Positions 22,342 to 33,946 of a stretch of 64,000 bases of DNA are shown in pieces. Under the pieces are notes generated by a model that saw nothing but the letters and a program-made list of their open reading frames with translations, searched no databases and had not been told where the DNA came from. Each line of letters starts with the position of its first letter. Position 1 is the first letter of the stretch. The stretch comes from Termitomyces sp. T153 (lineage: Eukaryota > Basidiomycota > Agaricomycetes > Agaricales > Lyophyllaceae), in contig JACKQL020000011.1 in NCBI GenBank assembly GCA_018296165.2, positions 124,001 through 188,000 on the forward strand, given 5' to 3'. Made by a program: the position numbers and the translations under genes.

Positions 22342-23490
22342 ATGAGGGCAGTCATGATAGTGATGGATGAGGTGAGAGTGGAGGTGGTGGAGAAGATGGT
22401 GGCAGAGTCCATGGAGAAGGTGCTGGAGGACTACAAAGAGGTGCTGGAAAGCATAGCAAAAGCAACAGTGAAAATGATGAGGAACATGGCAGAACAGGCC
22501 AAGGAGTTAGTTGAAGAGAGGCAGGTGGTGGAGGTGAGGGCAACACAGGGAAGGAGAGAAGAGGGGGAGGAGAGGACAGTGACCAAACCACCAGTGAGCA
22601 GAATGGACTTTGCAAGAGCAGCTTAGAAAGCCAAACATGAGGATGTACTATGGAGGGTGAAAACCAAGTCAAAGCAGATGATAGTCAACCATGTGGAAGG
22701 GAATGAGGGATGGAAAGACCTGGCAGAGAAGGAGCTGGTGGAAAAGGCAAAAATTACAAAGGATTTAATGGAGGTGCAAGGCCTGGACAGCCCAAAGATA
22801 GAGTTTTTATTGGTGAGGAAACTGAGAAATGGGGGAGTTCTATATGAGCTAAACTCTACAGAAGCAGCCAAATGACTAGCCAAATCAGATGTACAGAAAG
22901 CTTTCCTAGACAAATTTGGGGTGGGCACAAAAGTCAAAGACAGAGTATACAATGTATTTGTTGAATTCATACCAGTAGGATTGGGTAACAACTCAGTCAA
23001 GTAGTTAGAGATAGTTGAGGCAAGGAATGGTCTGCACCTTGGAGGGCTCATAGCAGTGAGGTGGGCAAGAGCCTCTTGAGCCAGACATGAGGATCAAAAG
23101 GTGGCTCACCTAGTACTCTCCTGTGCAACAGATGAAGGGGCAAACAGTATAATCAAGAATGGACTAATCATAGAAGGGAAGAGAGTGTTAGCAAGGAAGC
23201 TAAACTTAGAGCTGAGGAGGTGTCTGAAGTGCCAAAGGTACAAAAGAGGGCATATTGCTAATGACTGCAAGCAGGAGAAGAAAATATGCAGACTATGCAT
23301 GAAGGACCACAGAACCAAGAACTGCAAGGAAATGGACCCGAAGAAGTACATGTGCATTAACTGCAAAGCTAGGAGAATTAGACATGACCATCTGTCATCA
23401 TTGAGATCATGCCTGGTTTTTGTTGAGACCAAGAATAGGCTTCTGGACAGATCACCAGAGATGAAATATAGATATTACCTCACAAACTAG
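22342..23490 (+). pseudogene. LINE ORF1 (RNA-binding, zinc knuckles)
   Basis: A charged, Glu-rich helical N-terminus (22342-22620) is followed by a middle domain (22657-22875 and 22900-23050) and three cysteine knuckles encoded at 23221-23400: CLKCQRYKRGHIANDC, CRLCMKDHRTKNC and CINCKARRIRHDH. The protein of this family binds LINE RNA. The frame is interrupted at 22624, 22873 and 23080. An acidic and basic low-complexity region continues to 23828. Confidence 0.85.
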
Positions 23491-23959
23491 CAATAGACAT
23501 GGCTTTGAATGGACAATGCAAAGGCAAAAATACTAGACAGAGCTGGGAATGGAATAGAGCAGAGCAATGCAAGAGGAGGAGCACTGAGAGGGATAACTTA
23601 CAGAACCACAGAATAGGGAAGACTGGCAAGAGGAGAGAGAGAGCAGGGGGGAGAAACAGCAGGGAGGGGGGAAAGAAGGTAGGAACAGAAACAGAGAGAC
23701 AAGGTAAGATGGCAGAAAAAATGCTGGGAGGAACACAGACAACACTGGACTCCTACCAATGGGCAGACAATGCTCCAGGCAGCCAGACAACTCAGGAGCA
23801 GGACACTGCAGATACAAACACTCCATGAAATGAGCAACAATACAACAAGTTCATGACCTTGCTGGAGGTGATGGCAACAAAAGCACAACAGCTGTCACTA
23901 AACCCATCATTCCAATGAACAGAGATATGGAAGATGAGGGCAGAGGAGGAGAGAATGGA

Positions 23960-24640
23960 CACAGACTAACAATTTGACAACAGAACATCAATAAATCACT
24001 AATAGCACAACACATGGTACTGAACATGATAAGCAAGGAGACAGATATCATATGCCTGCAAGAACTGTACTTTGACTTCAACAACAAATCAAGAGCAACT
24101 CAAATCTGGCAACTGGTATACCCCAGACTATATGACAAGAACAACACAAACAGAATAAGAGTGATAATAATGGTTAGTAAGAAGATAAGCATGGACAGCT
24201 GGACGAGGCTAAACATAAAGAGTACAGATGTAGTAGGCATCAGTCTGAAGACAGCAAAATGGATGGTACATATTTTCAATGTCTACAATGTGTGTGAGCA
24301 TTTGTGCATGGTGCAGGCCCTTGACTTCTACCTCAGAAGTGCAGAGGGCAGAAGAACATGAGGCAGAAACATGGCCAACATATGGGTTGGTGACTTCAAT
24401 AGGCACCACTCTATATAGGACTACCCACATAACTCCCACCTCTTCATGAGAGGGAACCTGGATGTCATAGAGGAGCTGATAGCAATGACAATGTGGCACA
24501 GGATGTCAGTGGTGCTCCAACCACATGTGGCCACATTGAGAGCCAGAAACATGAAGAACCTAACTAGACTAGACAATGTCTTTACACTGACACATTCTAA
24601 GAACATGTCATACAGTGCAAAGCACTATATGTAGATCAGA
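23960..24640 (+). pseudogene. LINE ORF2, endonuclease domain
   Basis: EIDIICLQELYFDF-like sequence (24041-24085; here ETDIICLQELY) is the first catalytic strand of APE-type endonucleases and WVGDFNRHH (24383-24409) the second. LDNVFTL-like sequence (near 24570-24590) is near the third. The enzyme nicks target DNA to prime reverse transcription. Stops at 24359 and 24632 break it. Confidence 0.85.
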
Positions 24641-24663
24641 TATCAAAAGCTAACTACTTCTTA

Positions 24664-25092
24664 GTGGTGACAGTGTGTGAGACATTGGTTAGGAGGAACA
24701 AGGAGGAGGTGGGAAGAAATTTCAAGGAGATGGACTGGAATACATTTAAAGAGGAATTGGAGAAGAGGCTGGAGAGTGTGAAAACAGGGAAGATAAGGAG
24801 GAAGGAGGAAGTGGAAGAGAGGTTGGACAAGGTGATGGAAGCATTGAAAGGGGCAGTGAAGAAGATGGTGCCAGTGAAGAAGATGGTGCCAGTGAGGAGG
24901 GTGTTGATGGGAATGAAGAGGTGGTGGACAAAGGAGTTGATAGAGATGAGGATAAGGGCAAAGGCACTGGGCAGAGAGTTGAGCAGAGTGGCAGACATAG
25001 AAGGACACTGGGCACACAAGGTGTTCCAACAGGCACAAAACAACTATAGCCAGGCAATAAAGTATGTGAAGAAGAGACACTGGGAGAAATAG
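24664..25092 (+). pseudogene. LINE ORF2, linker between endonuclease and reverse transcriptase
   Basis: A 142-codon charged helical stretch with a short internal duplication, KKMVPVKKMVPV (encoded near 24859-24895), and WWTKELIEMR, typical of the spacer before the reverse transcriptase in LINEs of this branch. Confidence 0.7.
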
Positions 25093-25209
25093 CTGGAGAG
25101 TGTTGACATGAGATCAGTGTGGGATGTGAAAGCATTTGTGACAGTGCCATTAGCAGATGGAGGGAGGGGAAGAACTCTAGCCTTAAAAGAGATGACATAA
25201 AGGGGGGAG

Positions 25210-26160
25210 GTGGAGGTGGAGGATAACAAAGAGAAAGCGGAGCTGTTTCACAAAGCCTTCTTCTATGATAACTCAGGACCAATGTACAATAGAGACAAGG
25301 AGGGAGAGAGACCTGACCCAGCATTTGAGTGGATGCCCATCATCAACAAGGAGATATATGCAGCAATAGACAAGCTTAAGTCCTATAAAGCCTCAGGACT
25401 AAGTAGCATCCTGAACATAGTTTTCAAAAGGACCAAATACATGCTGGTGCCATATCTAGGACCACTCTTTTGGGTGACATTCATACACAAGATCTATCTA
25501 GAAAGGTGAAAGGTGTTCAAAATAGTAGTGCTGAGAAAACTAGGGAGAGATGACTACAGCAAGCTAAACTTGTACAGGCCAATAGCACTACTCAACACAG
25601 TGGCAAAAGTCCTCTTGTCATGCATGAAAACAAGGTTAGTGTACCTGGTGGAATAAGCAAATCTTTAACTGAAGTATCATTTTAATGGCAGGCTGGGCAG
25701 ATTAATGATGGACTCACTACACATGCTAACAGGGTTCATAAAAAATGCATGGTGCAGAGGAAAGGAAGTAGTGGTGGTGTTTATGGATGTGAAAGGAGCT
25801 TTTCCAAATACAGTCCTGAGAGTGCTAGTAGGGAACATGAGAAAGCAGGGGGTTTCTGAGGAAGTGGTGGGGTGGTTCAAGAGGAAGCTTGAGGGAAGAA
25901 AAATGGTCATCACATTTGACAACTACAACTTGCAGCAAATCCCAGTGAATAGTAGGCTTGATCAGGGTTGTAACACCTCAGGCCTGTGTTACAATTTCTA
26001 CAATGCAGGGCAAATAGAAAGTGTGAACAGGAAGGACAGAGAGATAGCAGGCTCTTTTGCAGATGATGCATATGTGGCAGTGGAAGGGAATGATATGGAG
26101 GAGGTGGTGAGGAAGGTGGAGGATATGATGAGTAGGGAGAAGGGAGCAAGCAAGTGAGCA
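25210..26160 (+). pseudogene. LINE ORF2, reverse transcriptase
   Basis: Blocks in order: LKSYKASGLSS, YRPIALLNTVAKV (near 25575-25615), VVVVFMDVKGAFPNT (first catalytic Asp), the SRLDQGCNTSG region and FADDAYVAVEGND, with the catalytic Asp pair at 26062-26067. Stops at 25507 and around 25654-25665 and loss of the usual QGSPLSP block show decay. The thumb region follows to about 26750. Confidence 0.88.
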
Positions 26161-26839
26161 ATAGAACACCATTCAATATATGAGATGAAGAAGTTTGTGG
26201 GAGTAAGCTTTATGCAGAGGAAGGAGAAGTGAGGAGGAACAAGGAGCAAGGCCAAACCAGCAACATGATCAGTGGTGAAGGTCAATGGCATGCTAATTAA
26301 GATGGAACCTGCCCACAAGTTTCTAGGTGTCATATTGGATCAGGAGCTGTAGTTCAAGGAGCAGGCAGCTTATGCATATGGGAAGGGAATGGCAGTGGCA
26401 ATGCAGACAATGAGGTTAGCAAGGGTTAATGGAGGGTTGCATGAGACAATGGCAAGGAGAATCTATGAGGTGGTAGTGGTGCCAAACATACTGTACATGG
26501 CAGAGGTGTAGTGCAGGCTGGACATAGTGGTGGAGGGAAAGACAGTGAAAGGAGACAGAGAGTTCATAGCAAAGATGGGTAGAGTTCAGAGGATGAGTGC
26601 ACTACAGGTGACAGGAGCCCTGAGGACAATGCCAAACAATATGCTGGACACACATGCAGGTCTCCTACTCATGAACATACAAGTACAGAAAATCTGCACA
26701 ACTGCCATGGCAAGGATAGTCACAATATCAAGCACTCACCTGCTATAGAAACAAGCAAGAAGAGCAGCCACATATGTGAAGAAACACAGAACTTCATTGC
26801 ATTACATCCTGTGGGCTTAGGAGTGTAAACCTGAAGGAC

Positions 26840-27466
26840 ATGGAGACCATCAAGATTGTGAGGCACTTCCCAAACTGGAAATGCCCCATCAAGGTGATAC
26901 AGGGAAAGACTAAGGAGGAAGCCATAGAAAGGGAAAGGCACAATGAAGCAGCTGTGAGGATCTATATTGATGGGTTTGGATACAAGGGAGAAGTGGGAGT
27001 GGTGGCAGTGTTATACAGAGGTGTGGAAAAGCTGAAAGTGTTGAGGAAGCACCTGGAGTCAGAAGGAAAGCACACCATATTTGAGAATGAGTGCATTGGA
27101 CAGAGCCTTGGAGTCAACCTGTTGTGCAGGAAGATGAGGGGCCAAGGAAGAATCAAGACTGTGACAATGGGCACTGATAATCAGGCAGGGATGAAGGTGA
27201 TGGAAGCACCTGGAAGAAGTATGGCAAGGTACATTGTGGATGAGGTGTTGAAGGGGATACAGAAAGTCAGAGAGGTTGACTTGAGCATTAGCATCATGCT
27301 ATACTGGACACCAGGGCACACCAGCATACTAGGCAACAAACAAGCAGATAAGGAGGCAAAGAAAGCTGTGGAGGGGAGAAACACAGACCTGCAGAGAATT
27401 CCATTCTTCAGGAAGCCTCTCAAGATGTCAAGAGCAGCAACACTTGCAACACACAAAAGATGTTGA
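26840..27466 (+). pseudogene. LINE ORF2, RNase H domain
   Basis: The best-preserved LINE domain, 208 codons. The four acidic positions are visible: RIYIDGFGYKG (Asp), TIFENECIG (Glu), VTMGTDNQAGM (Asp) and YWTPGHTSILGNKQADKEAK (His and Asp). RNase H degrades the RNA strand in the hybrid. The presence of the domain places the LINE in the I/Tad branch. Confidence 0.9.
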
Positions 27467-27659
27467 AAGGCAGACATGGAGCAGCAAATATAGTCATCAC
27501 CACAGCTCACAGAATTGAGAGCAGTGGACCCAAACACACCCAGCATGACAAGCATCCTGAAAAGACTAGCCAGCATTTTGCAGAGACATGCATCCATTCT
27601 CACTCAGTTGCAAATAGGGCACTGCCCTCTAAACTAGTACCTGCACCAGTTCAACAAAG

Positions 27660-27925
27660 TGGACACACCAACATGCAAAGCATGCCACTAGGCCAACAAA
27701 ATGGTTGAGCACTACCTACTCCACTGCAGTGCATACAAGAGGCAATGGTGCAAACTGACAAAGACAGTGGACTTAAATGTAGAAGCCTTGAGCAAGCTTC
27801 TGAGCAATGTTGAATCAACAAAAGCCCTTTTATAGTACATAAACAGCATGAGACAATTCTCAAAGACCTATGGAGACCTGACATTCACCAAGGACATAAT
27901 GACTACCAGACCAAGAAAGTAGGAG
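27660..27925 (+). pseudogene. LINE ORF2, C-terminal zinc motif and tail
   Basis: TCKACH (Cys codons 27674-27676 and 27683-27685), then MVEHYLLHC up to 27727, form the CX2C...HX4-HXC motif that ends ORF2 of many LINEs. The frame runs to a stop near 27920. Confidence 0.75.
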
Positions 27926-28136
27926 GCAAGAAATGGGAGACAGATGAACATTTTCTTTCTCTTCTACTAACTACTTAATATACAGGACAGTGGCCCACAG
28001 CACCATAATATGGACACCAGCCCAAACTCTGGGCACCAAACCTTAGTTTAGAGAACATACCATACAACAGTGAGCATACATAGAATCTTAGCTACCAGTA
28101 GAACCCAACATAGGGCACAGCCCCAACAGGTATAGG

Positions 28137-28158
28137 ATATATCATCATCATTATCATC
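28137..28158 (+). repeat. LINE 3' tail, (ATC)n
   Basis: TATATCATCATCATTATCATC directly precedes the right target duplication. Short tandem repeats instead of poly(A) are usual for I/Tad-type LINEs. Confidence 0.75.
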
Positions 28159-28172
28159 AAGTGGAAGGGATA
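28159..28172. repeat. LINE target-site duplication, right copy
   Basis: AAGTGGAAGGGATA, keeping the chromodomain Trp codon that is mutated in the left copy. Confidence 0.85.
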
Positions 28173-28290
28173 TGGCATTGAGGACATCTCTTGGGAACCA
28201 CAGGCCAATGTGCATGCACCTGGCCTGGTTCAGGACTTCTATTGCAGACATCCAAATGCCCCAAAAGCCATTCAAGGCATCTACTCTGCT
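28173..28290 (+). pseudogene. Chromodomain of G2, second half
   Basis: YGIEDISWEPQ...APGLVQDFYCRHPNAPKAI completes the chromodomain started at 21850, in the same frame once the LINE is removed. Confidence 0.8.
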
Positions 28291-28300
28291 TCAGCAGCTG

Positions 28301-28929
28301 ACCAGGCAATTTGTGACTTCTTCTACCCAGTATGTCAAGATGCTGCATGCTAGAAGGAGAGTGATGTCAGGGCATGTCCAATTCCCCCTCTGTCCTGTTC
28401 TTCCTCATTATAGTTTTCCTTCATTCTCCTTTGCTTTTCCTATCTGCTAGTCTCAGTTTTAGCCCTCAGGCTGTACCAGTTCTCTGTCCATAATTCCAAC
28501 AAGTGTTGCCTCTTCCCCATGGCCTCTCATCAGACACCTGGATTGTTTCCTGCATTCCTGGCCTACTACTCATTGTAGGCCTCCCATCATTGAATCACAG
28601 GTGCTTTTGACTAAGGGCTATTCCTTAGTTATATTTGTACATGGTCACATGCTGGGAGTTTGGAAATCAAAGCCATCCACAATGGATTTCTGCTTTTTGA
28701 TCAAACTCTAGATTTGGTTGTTGTTGGGTATTCTTTTCCAGAAACTCTAGAGTAAATTTTCCAAACACTGGCATTGGAAATTCTTAGACTTGTTCTCTTT
28801 GGATCTCCCTCTGCCAGATGAGTAGCTAGAACTCTAGAAATTCTTATAGATACTGAATAGACTTTGGATCTTCCTCTGCCAGTAGTGTGATTAAGCCACA
28901 GCCTCCAGAGGTTGCCCTTATAATATAAC
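28301..28929. other. No gene recognised; probable 3' untranslated region and LTR of G2
   Basis: Pyrimidine-rich, CpG-free sequence. A polypurine tract or terminal repeats were not found. A phrase is repeated at about 28800-28820 and 28868-28886 (TTGGATCTCCCTCTGCCAG and TTGGATCTTCCTCTGCCAG). Confidence 0.3.
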
Positions 28930-30010
28930 TACCTTTGGGTAGTTATATGTTACATGACAAGCATGGTGCACTTGATTCCAGTGCACACTACCATGACAGC
29001 ATTGCAGCTGTCTTAGACCTACATGTGAGAAATAGTGAGGCTACATGGCCTCCCAAGCTCAATTGTCTGTGATTGAGACCCTAAGTTCATTTTTAAATAA
29101 TGGTGTGAACTGCATAAGTTATTAGGAGCAAAGGTCCTAATGACAATGTCCTTTTATCTGCAGATGGATGGACAGACTGAACATGCCAATAGAAATGTTG
29201 GTCAGATATTGTGCACTGTGGTGTGCTCAGATCAGAAAGATTGGTTAAGTTGAATAGACTTAACTGAGTTTGCTATAAATACAAGCATTCCTGAGACAAC
29301 ATGTTGCACCAGTCAAGTTGAATAGTGGCTATATGCCATCAATGATTTGCAAGATCAGGTCTGATATTGTCATTTCTAAGGGAATTCAGCAGTTTGCCTG
29401 CCAAGCTCTAGAGAGCTTGGCAGCAGCCCACAATGCAATAATTGAAGCATGTGTCTTTCAGACATTCCATGCCAATTTGCATTGTAGGCCTGATCCAGAA
29501 CTACAGAAAGGTGCATTGGTGTATCTTTTGACAAAAAATCAAAAGGCAGAACTAGGAAGCTCTGTTTGAAGTGGGTTGGGCCATATAAAATTCTGGAGGC
29601 CTACAGTGAGACCTCCAATTATGTGTTGGAGTTGCCTATGGCACTCTAGAAATGAAGGATTTATCCTAAGTTTCATGTGTTGCTGCTGCAACCATACAAG
29701 GTCAGTGACAATGCACTGTTTCCTAACAGGGCAACACCAGAGCCATATGACTTTGGTGCTCCAGACAATCAAGAGTGGCTTGTTGATGACCTGTTAGGTC
29801 ATTGTTAGGATGAGACAAACCTCAAATTTGAGGTTTGTTGGAGCTTGGAGGACACCACTTGGAAGTCCTTTGCCATCTGCAAGGACTTAGCAGCCCCTGA
29901 CAGATATCTGGAGTTGCAGAGTGTATAGTGCCCTGTGCAGTTGGCTAGAAAGACTAAGTCAACTTGACTGAGTCCAGAACTTGGACAGGCTGCTGTGCCA
30001 GTGGCCATCA
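28930..30010 (+). pseudogene. Integrase and C-terminal fragment of a third Gypsy element (G3)
   Basis: Ordered integrase motifs are present: HLIPVHTTMTA, HGLPSSIVCD (second catalytic Asp), CELHKLLGAKV, QMDGQTEHANRNVGQI (ending in the Glu region). Then come a C-terminal domain (WVGPYKILEAYSETSNYVLE) and a tail with FEVCWSLEDTTWKSF that resembles a degenerate chromodomain. Upstream Pol and downstream LTR are missing. It differs in sequence from G1, G2 and family S. Confidence 0.8.
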
Positions 30011-30017
30011 AATATTA

Positions 30018-30040
30018 TATCAGCCAATTTTTTGGCTGAT
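30018..30040. other. Short perfect inverted repeat
   Basis: CAGCCAA and TTGGCTG face each other over a short T-rich loop just after the G3 fragment. No function can be assigned. Confidence 0.4.
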
Positions 30041-30112
30041 TTTAAAGTCCAACTGCTTCTTGTCTTCTACTCCATTGTTGGTGTGATGCACCAACACAGA
30101 GAAAGAGGACTC

Positions 30113-30524
30113 CTTGCCTAATAAGCAAGAAAAAGAAGTGACCTGGAAAGGCAGACATGAGTCTCCCTATTCAGTGAGCTCTGGACAGAGCTTGAGAGAG
30201 GGAGGATCAGGAAGTAGTTTACTCTCTGGCTTTGGTGGCTTTGCTGCATTGGCAGGAGGCTTAGTGCTTGGAGATGTAGTGCCCTCAGCAATGAGAAGAA
30301 TGGCCCCAGCTCCAAGGCAAACAAGGCCCATGGGCAGAGAAACCATGGCAGTGCCAAAAAATGTGGCCCTGTTTAGTTATGCAGTGTCAATGCAGCAGTT
30401 GCCAGCATGTGGACATGATATGCCCCTGCAGCATGGAGGAATGGGAAGAGGATGTGGGAGACCTCAGGTGCCCTCACCCATGAATCTTGGATATCCTATG
30501 AGCAAACAGCCTGTGTGTTCCTAG
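30113..30524 (+). other. Open frame of unknown origin, Gly/Ser/Met-rich
   Basis: A 137-codon frame with GSGSSLLSGFGGFAALAGG and a Pro/Gly/Met-rich tail. It is similar in style to Gag leaders or a cellular low-complexity protein. No relative is recognised. The solo LTR at 30702 begins shortly after it. Confidence 0.25.
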
Positions 30525-30696
30525 GAGTTCTGGCAATACATGGTGCCACAGTTCAATGTGCCTCCACTTCCAGTGGCTGGTCCCAGCCATACAATAGGCA
30601 CACAATCAAATTTAGGTCCTTTGTATACAGGTGAACTGTTTTGACTTCAAAAATCTTATGCTTTGGGATGTGCACCAGCTTTCACAGCTATTGGAG

Positions 30697-30701
30697 GTGA
30701 C
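30697..30701. repeat. Target-site duplication of the outer solo LTR, left copy
   Basis: GTGAC, repeated at 42831-42835 some 12 kb away, with the two nested insertions in between. Confidence 0.85.
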
Positions 30702-30878
30702 TATCAGGTTCTACTAACCATGGAGGCTCAGCTTAACTGGGCAAGTGCTTACTAGGCAGATGCAATGTCCTGCACTAATAACCTGGCATTCAGAGGAGAT
30801 CTGGACTTCAGATACTTGTGAGGATAAGTGAGGGGGAGTGATCTGAGCAAGTCTGAAGTGGTCCAGGGTACAACAATG

Positions 30879-30883
30879 GGTTG
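30879..30883. repeat. Target-site duplication of E2, left copy
   Basis: GGTTG, repeated at 40648-40652 right after the E2 5' LTR. Confidence 0.85.
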
Positions 30884-30997
30884 TATCAGATTCCACTGAC
30901 TATGGAGGCTCAGCTACACTGGTTAGGTAGTCAGCTGGGTTGTATGTGGGGTTATACACAGACATTGAGAACAGGGTAAGGGAGAGTCTTGATATTA
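30884..30997 (-). repeat. Extra leader plus LTR tip at the 3' end of E2
   Basis: 30920-30997 repeats the sequence next to the 5' LTR (39512-39589), including a binding site, and 30884-30922 matches the last bases of a family-S LTR. They meet at a shared CTGG/TTGG. So E2 ends LTR - leader - LTR tip instead of with one LTR. Confidence 0.8.
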
Positions 30998-32054
30998 TGT
31001 CAGGTTCTGCTAACTATAGGAGCTCAGCTACACTGGCAAGTCCTTACTAGGTGGATGCGATATCCTATGCTTATAACCCAGCATTCCAGAGGTGGTGCAG
31101 AGAATAGGGGCTTGCAAGAAGAAACTAAGGAAAGTGGTCTGAGCAAGTCTGGAGTAGTCTGGAGAAGTCTAAGACCAAGTATATTAGCATTGGGCTTGGG
31201 TGGGCATCAGGGACAAGTTTGTGGGCATGGAAATAGATTGCAGGGTATGTGGAGGCTTTATGGGTGATGGGAGTGGAGCTGGAGTTGGATGGAGGATCAA
31301 TCAAGACTAATGAATTCCAGAAATAAGCAAAGGGCAAGGTCCAGAGTTGTCATAGGAATGTTTAGAGATTGTAATGCATGTGTATAGTTTGTAATGACAT
31401 CAGAGATAAAAGGGACTTAGGAAAACAAAGGAAACAGAGACAGTTGAGGTGAGATGGAGATGAGATGGGACAAAACTGAGGAAAGGAAATAGATTCAAGA
31501 CTAAGGAAATAGAGATGGAAACAAAAGAAACATGAGACACAAGTAACCAGTTAATGCAATATCAAGACTAGAGTATGAGGAGTTACTCTACGACTTATAT
31601 ACTGACTACTGGAGAGCTCTGAGGAACAGCAAGTATGGTGATAGGGCTTGATAGAGCCATGCAGAGTTGATGAGTGTTAGTTGGGATCAAGGGATGGCCA
31701 TAGTGATATTCTGATGGGATCAACTGAGGGTGCAGGCTGTTCTGGAGTTGTCATGATGCTCCAGAGTAGATTGGGCAAACCAGAGAGATGAGTTAGTAAC
31801 TGTGCACTGGAGTCAGAAACATTAGGAGAGGTCCCAGGGGCTCAGAAGAGTCAGGAGAAGTGTTGACAGCTGAAGAGAAGGCATTGGAGTTAGCCAGGGG
31901 CCATAGGGGTTTGCTAGGAAAGCATCAGAGTTACCTGAAATGGGTGTGGAGGGTAAACAATAGTTGAGGAAGTTTGATGGGGTGTCAGGGGAAACTCTGG
32001 GGAAGCAAGCAGATTAGAAATGATGTTTGGGAGTCCAGGGATTGGGTCAAGACA
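30998..32054 (-). repeat. Internal 3' LTR of E2
   Basis: 1057 bp, very similar to the E2 5' LTR (39590-40647), with only scattered substitutions seen by eye. It is preceded in sense orientation by a polypurine tract (32055-32068, TGAAGAGAGGGTGA on the - strand). Confidence 0.9.
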
Positions 32055-32259
32055 TCACCCTCTCTTCAGTGTTAAGACTCTCAAGACATGTAGCACAGGT
32101 TGGGGATTGGTGGAGTGTGGGAATCAAAGCCAAGTAATATTGATCAAACTGCAACAAGCAGTGGTAGCATGGGGAATGAAGTCAAAGCATGGCCACTATT
32201 TGTCAGGGGTTTCTCCCCAAGTCATTAAAAAGGTCAGATGTACCTCAGAGTTCCCCAAC

Positions 32260-33946
32260 TCTTTACAATGTCATCCTCTACTTACTCTCCAGTGTCATTA
32301 GCATTGTCTGCGTTGTTCCCTGCTCCTTTGTCCTTGGGGGGAATCCAGTTCTTATTGTGGCCACCAATGTGTAGAGGTGATGTACTGTAGCTGTAAGTGT
32401 GGGTTTGTTTTGTCTGTATTCCAGAGATGCTGACCAAGCTTGACAGAATTGTCTGCAGTAGTGGTGGGTCTGTCAGGAGTTTTGTCTTGGAATGGGGCCT
32501 TAGCACAGTCAGTTCTAGCATCAGTGGGGCAGTCCTTGAAACTCAACTTTGGTCTGGGAGAGATCATGGTTGTTCTGAAGTGTTGTGGATTGCCTAGGTG
32601 GAGGTAACCCGAGAGAAGTTTGCAAAGGCACTAGTGCAAGTGTGGAGTCCTCTGACCCTGGAGTAGTATCAGGGAGAGGCTCTGGTGAGTAACCAATGCC
32701 ATTGTGCTGGCACCCCCTTTTTTGAATTGATTTAAAATCGTAATATGCTCTTTGCACTTATTGTGGGGACTATTGCAAGTTTGAGGAGCCAGTGCAGAGT
32801 TCTTGTTAGAACACCTCAGTGTGCATCCCATATTGTACAAGGCATGAAAAGTGCCCTGATCTCAATGAGTTGGCATGCAGCTTGTATAGTGGAGGAGCAG
32901 GAGTGGAACATGATATGGGTAGTGGGGCAGTTACTTGAGGGGCACAAGGGTAAGGTGTCAGATCAGGGGTCTAGAGTGAGGGGTGGAGGAGGTGCAGGGC
33001 AGTCCTCAATGAAGGTTGGACTCCCCTAGGGTGGCCAGAGGGAGGGGGCTTTAGCAGTGCATAACAAAGCAAAGTGGAGGGCATCCCCTTTATCAAAGGC
33101 AGGGCCCTATAAGTGGCTGTAAGGAGAGGAGTCAATGGGGGGCCCTCTGGGGCCACACATGTACTTCCTAAAGATGGGAGTTCTGGTGAGGAAGTCCAGA
33201 GGGGCTATTGGTCCTTCCTTTGTCATACCCAAGATATTCTGGCAATAATGGGCAGAAGTGCTGGCCTGACTATTGTCATTGCATGAGGAGGTTTGGAGGG
33301 TCAAGAGGGACTGCAACAAGGTCAAGCAGGAACATGACAAGGCATAGAGGGACCATGACATTAGTGTAGTGGGAGTTAGAAGGAGCTATGCAGATAATCA
33401 TGGAGGAGTTGGCAGAAGTACAGGAGCTGTGGGAGTGGCTGGGAAGGCTGGAGGCATAGGCAGAGCAGAGAGTGGAGATGCAATGAGGGGCCACAGAGGC
33501 AGAAGGAGCCAGGGCAGAGGCAGGAAGGCAGCATGAGAAGTGACTAGCCAATAAAGCAGCCTTGGAGCAGAGGGGGGTTCTGCATGAGTTTCTTTATTCT
33601 TTGTTTCTCTGATCTTACTAATGTGGGCTAGTTAGATTGGGTCCAACAGCACTGCATCCTTCTCAATGGGGCATCAGCTGCTTATGCCTCAATGCATGAC
33701 AGGTTAGCACAGATGCCCAGGGAGCTCTCTCTGAAGTCGGAGCAAGTGTTCAGGCAGATGGAATGGCTGCTGGCAGGACATCAGTGAAGGAGTGCAGTGG
33801 ACCCCAGAGCATGGTGGGAGGTAGCAACCAATGTAGAGGAGCCATTGCCTAGACAGCCAGAGGTCCTTGCTATTGTAGTTACTCAGATGGAGGTGGATCT
33901 GGTCAGGGGTGTGGTGCAGAGGATTTCAGAGGAGGAGGGAGAGTGA
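32260..33946 (+). pseudogene. Antisense gene of E2 (decayed)
   Basis: The region upstream of the ATG at about 32269 aligns with E1 (TTGATCAA..., 32140-32270). The coiled-coil part is recognisable by translation around 33180-33590 (WRVKRDCNKVKQEHDKA against WRAREDCDVARTEKEVM in E4; LANKAALEQRGVLHE against LANEAALGHAGILHE). Exon 3 at 33636-33946 is 103 codons in the same phase with one internal TGA. The second intron is 33594-33635; its donor reads ATGAGT. The N-terminal part (32270-33170) has diverged from E1/E4 and contains stops. Confidence 0.65.

Larger units (their letters stand above)
21927..28158 (+). mobile_element. Full-length LINE (non-LTR retrotransposon, Tad1-like), decayed
   Basis: 6232 bp between the 14-bp duplications. 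ORF1 has CCHC knuckles. ORF2 has an APE-type endonuclease, reverse transcriptase, RNase H and a C-terminal CCHC/CCHH-like zinc motif. The 3' end is a short (ATC)n repeat instead of poly(A). This order matches the fungal Tad1 group of the I/Jockey branch. Stops in all domains and CpG depletion show it is dead. The region 21927-22341 is its 5' untranslated part. Confidence 0.9.
19806..28300 (+). mobile_element. Chromodomain Ty3/Gypsy element (G2), 5'-truncated, split by a LINE
   Basis: Reverse transcriptase C-terminus, RNase H, integrase and chromodomain run from 19806 to 21926 and resume at 28173 after the LINE and its duplicated target. The chromodomain reads through in frame when the LINE is removed. 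Such chromoviruses use the chromodomain to direct integration to marked chromatin. It is CpG-free, with many stops. Gag, protease and most of the reverse transcriptase are lacking, and no LTR was identified after 28300. Confidence 0.85.

Noticed and set aside
24661..25324. Long - strand frames over the LINE linker (Leu/Ser/Pro-rich)
   Set aside because: They are the complement of the Lys/Glu-rich ORF2 linker and contain no domain.
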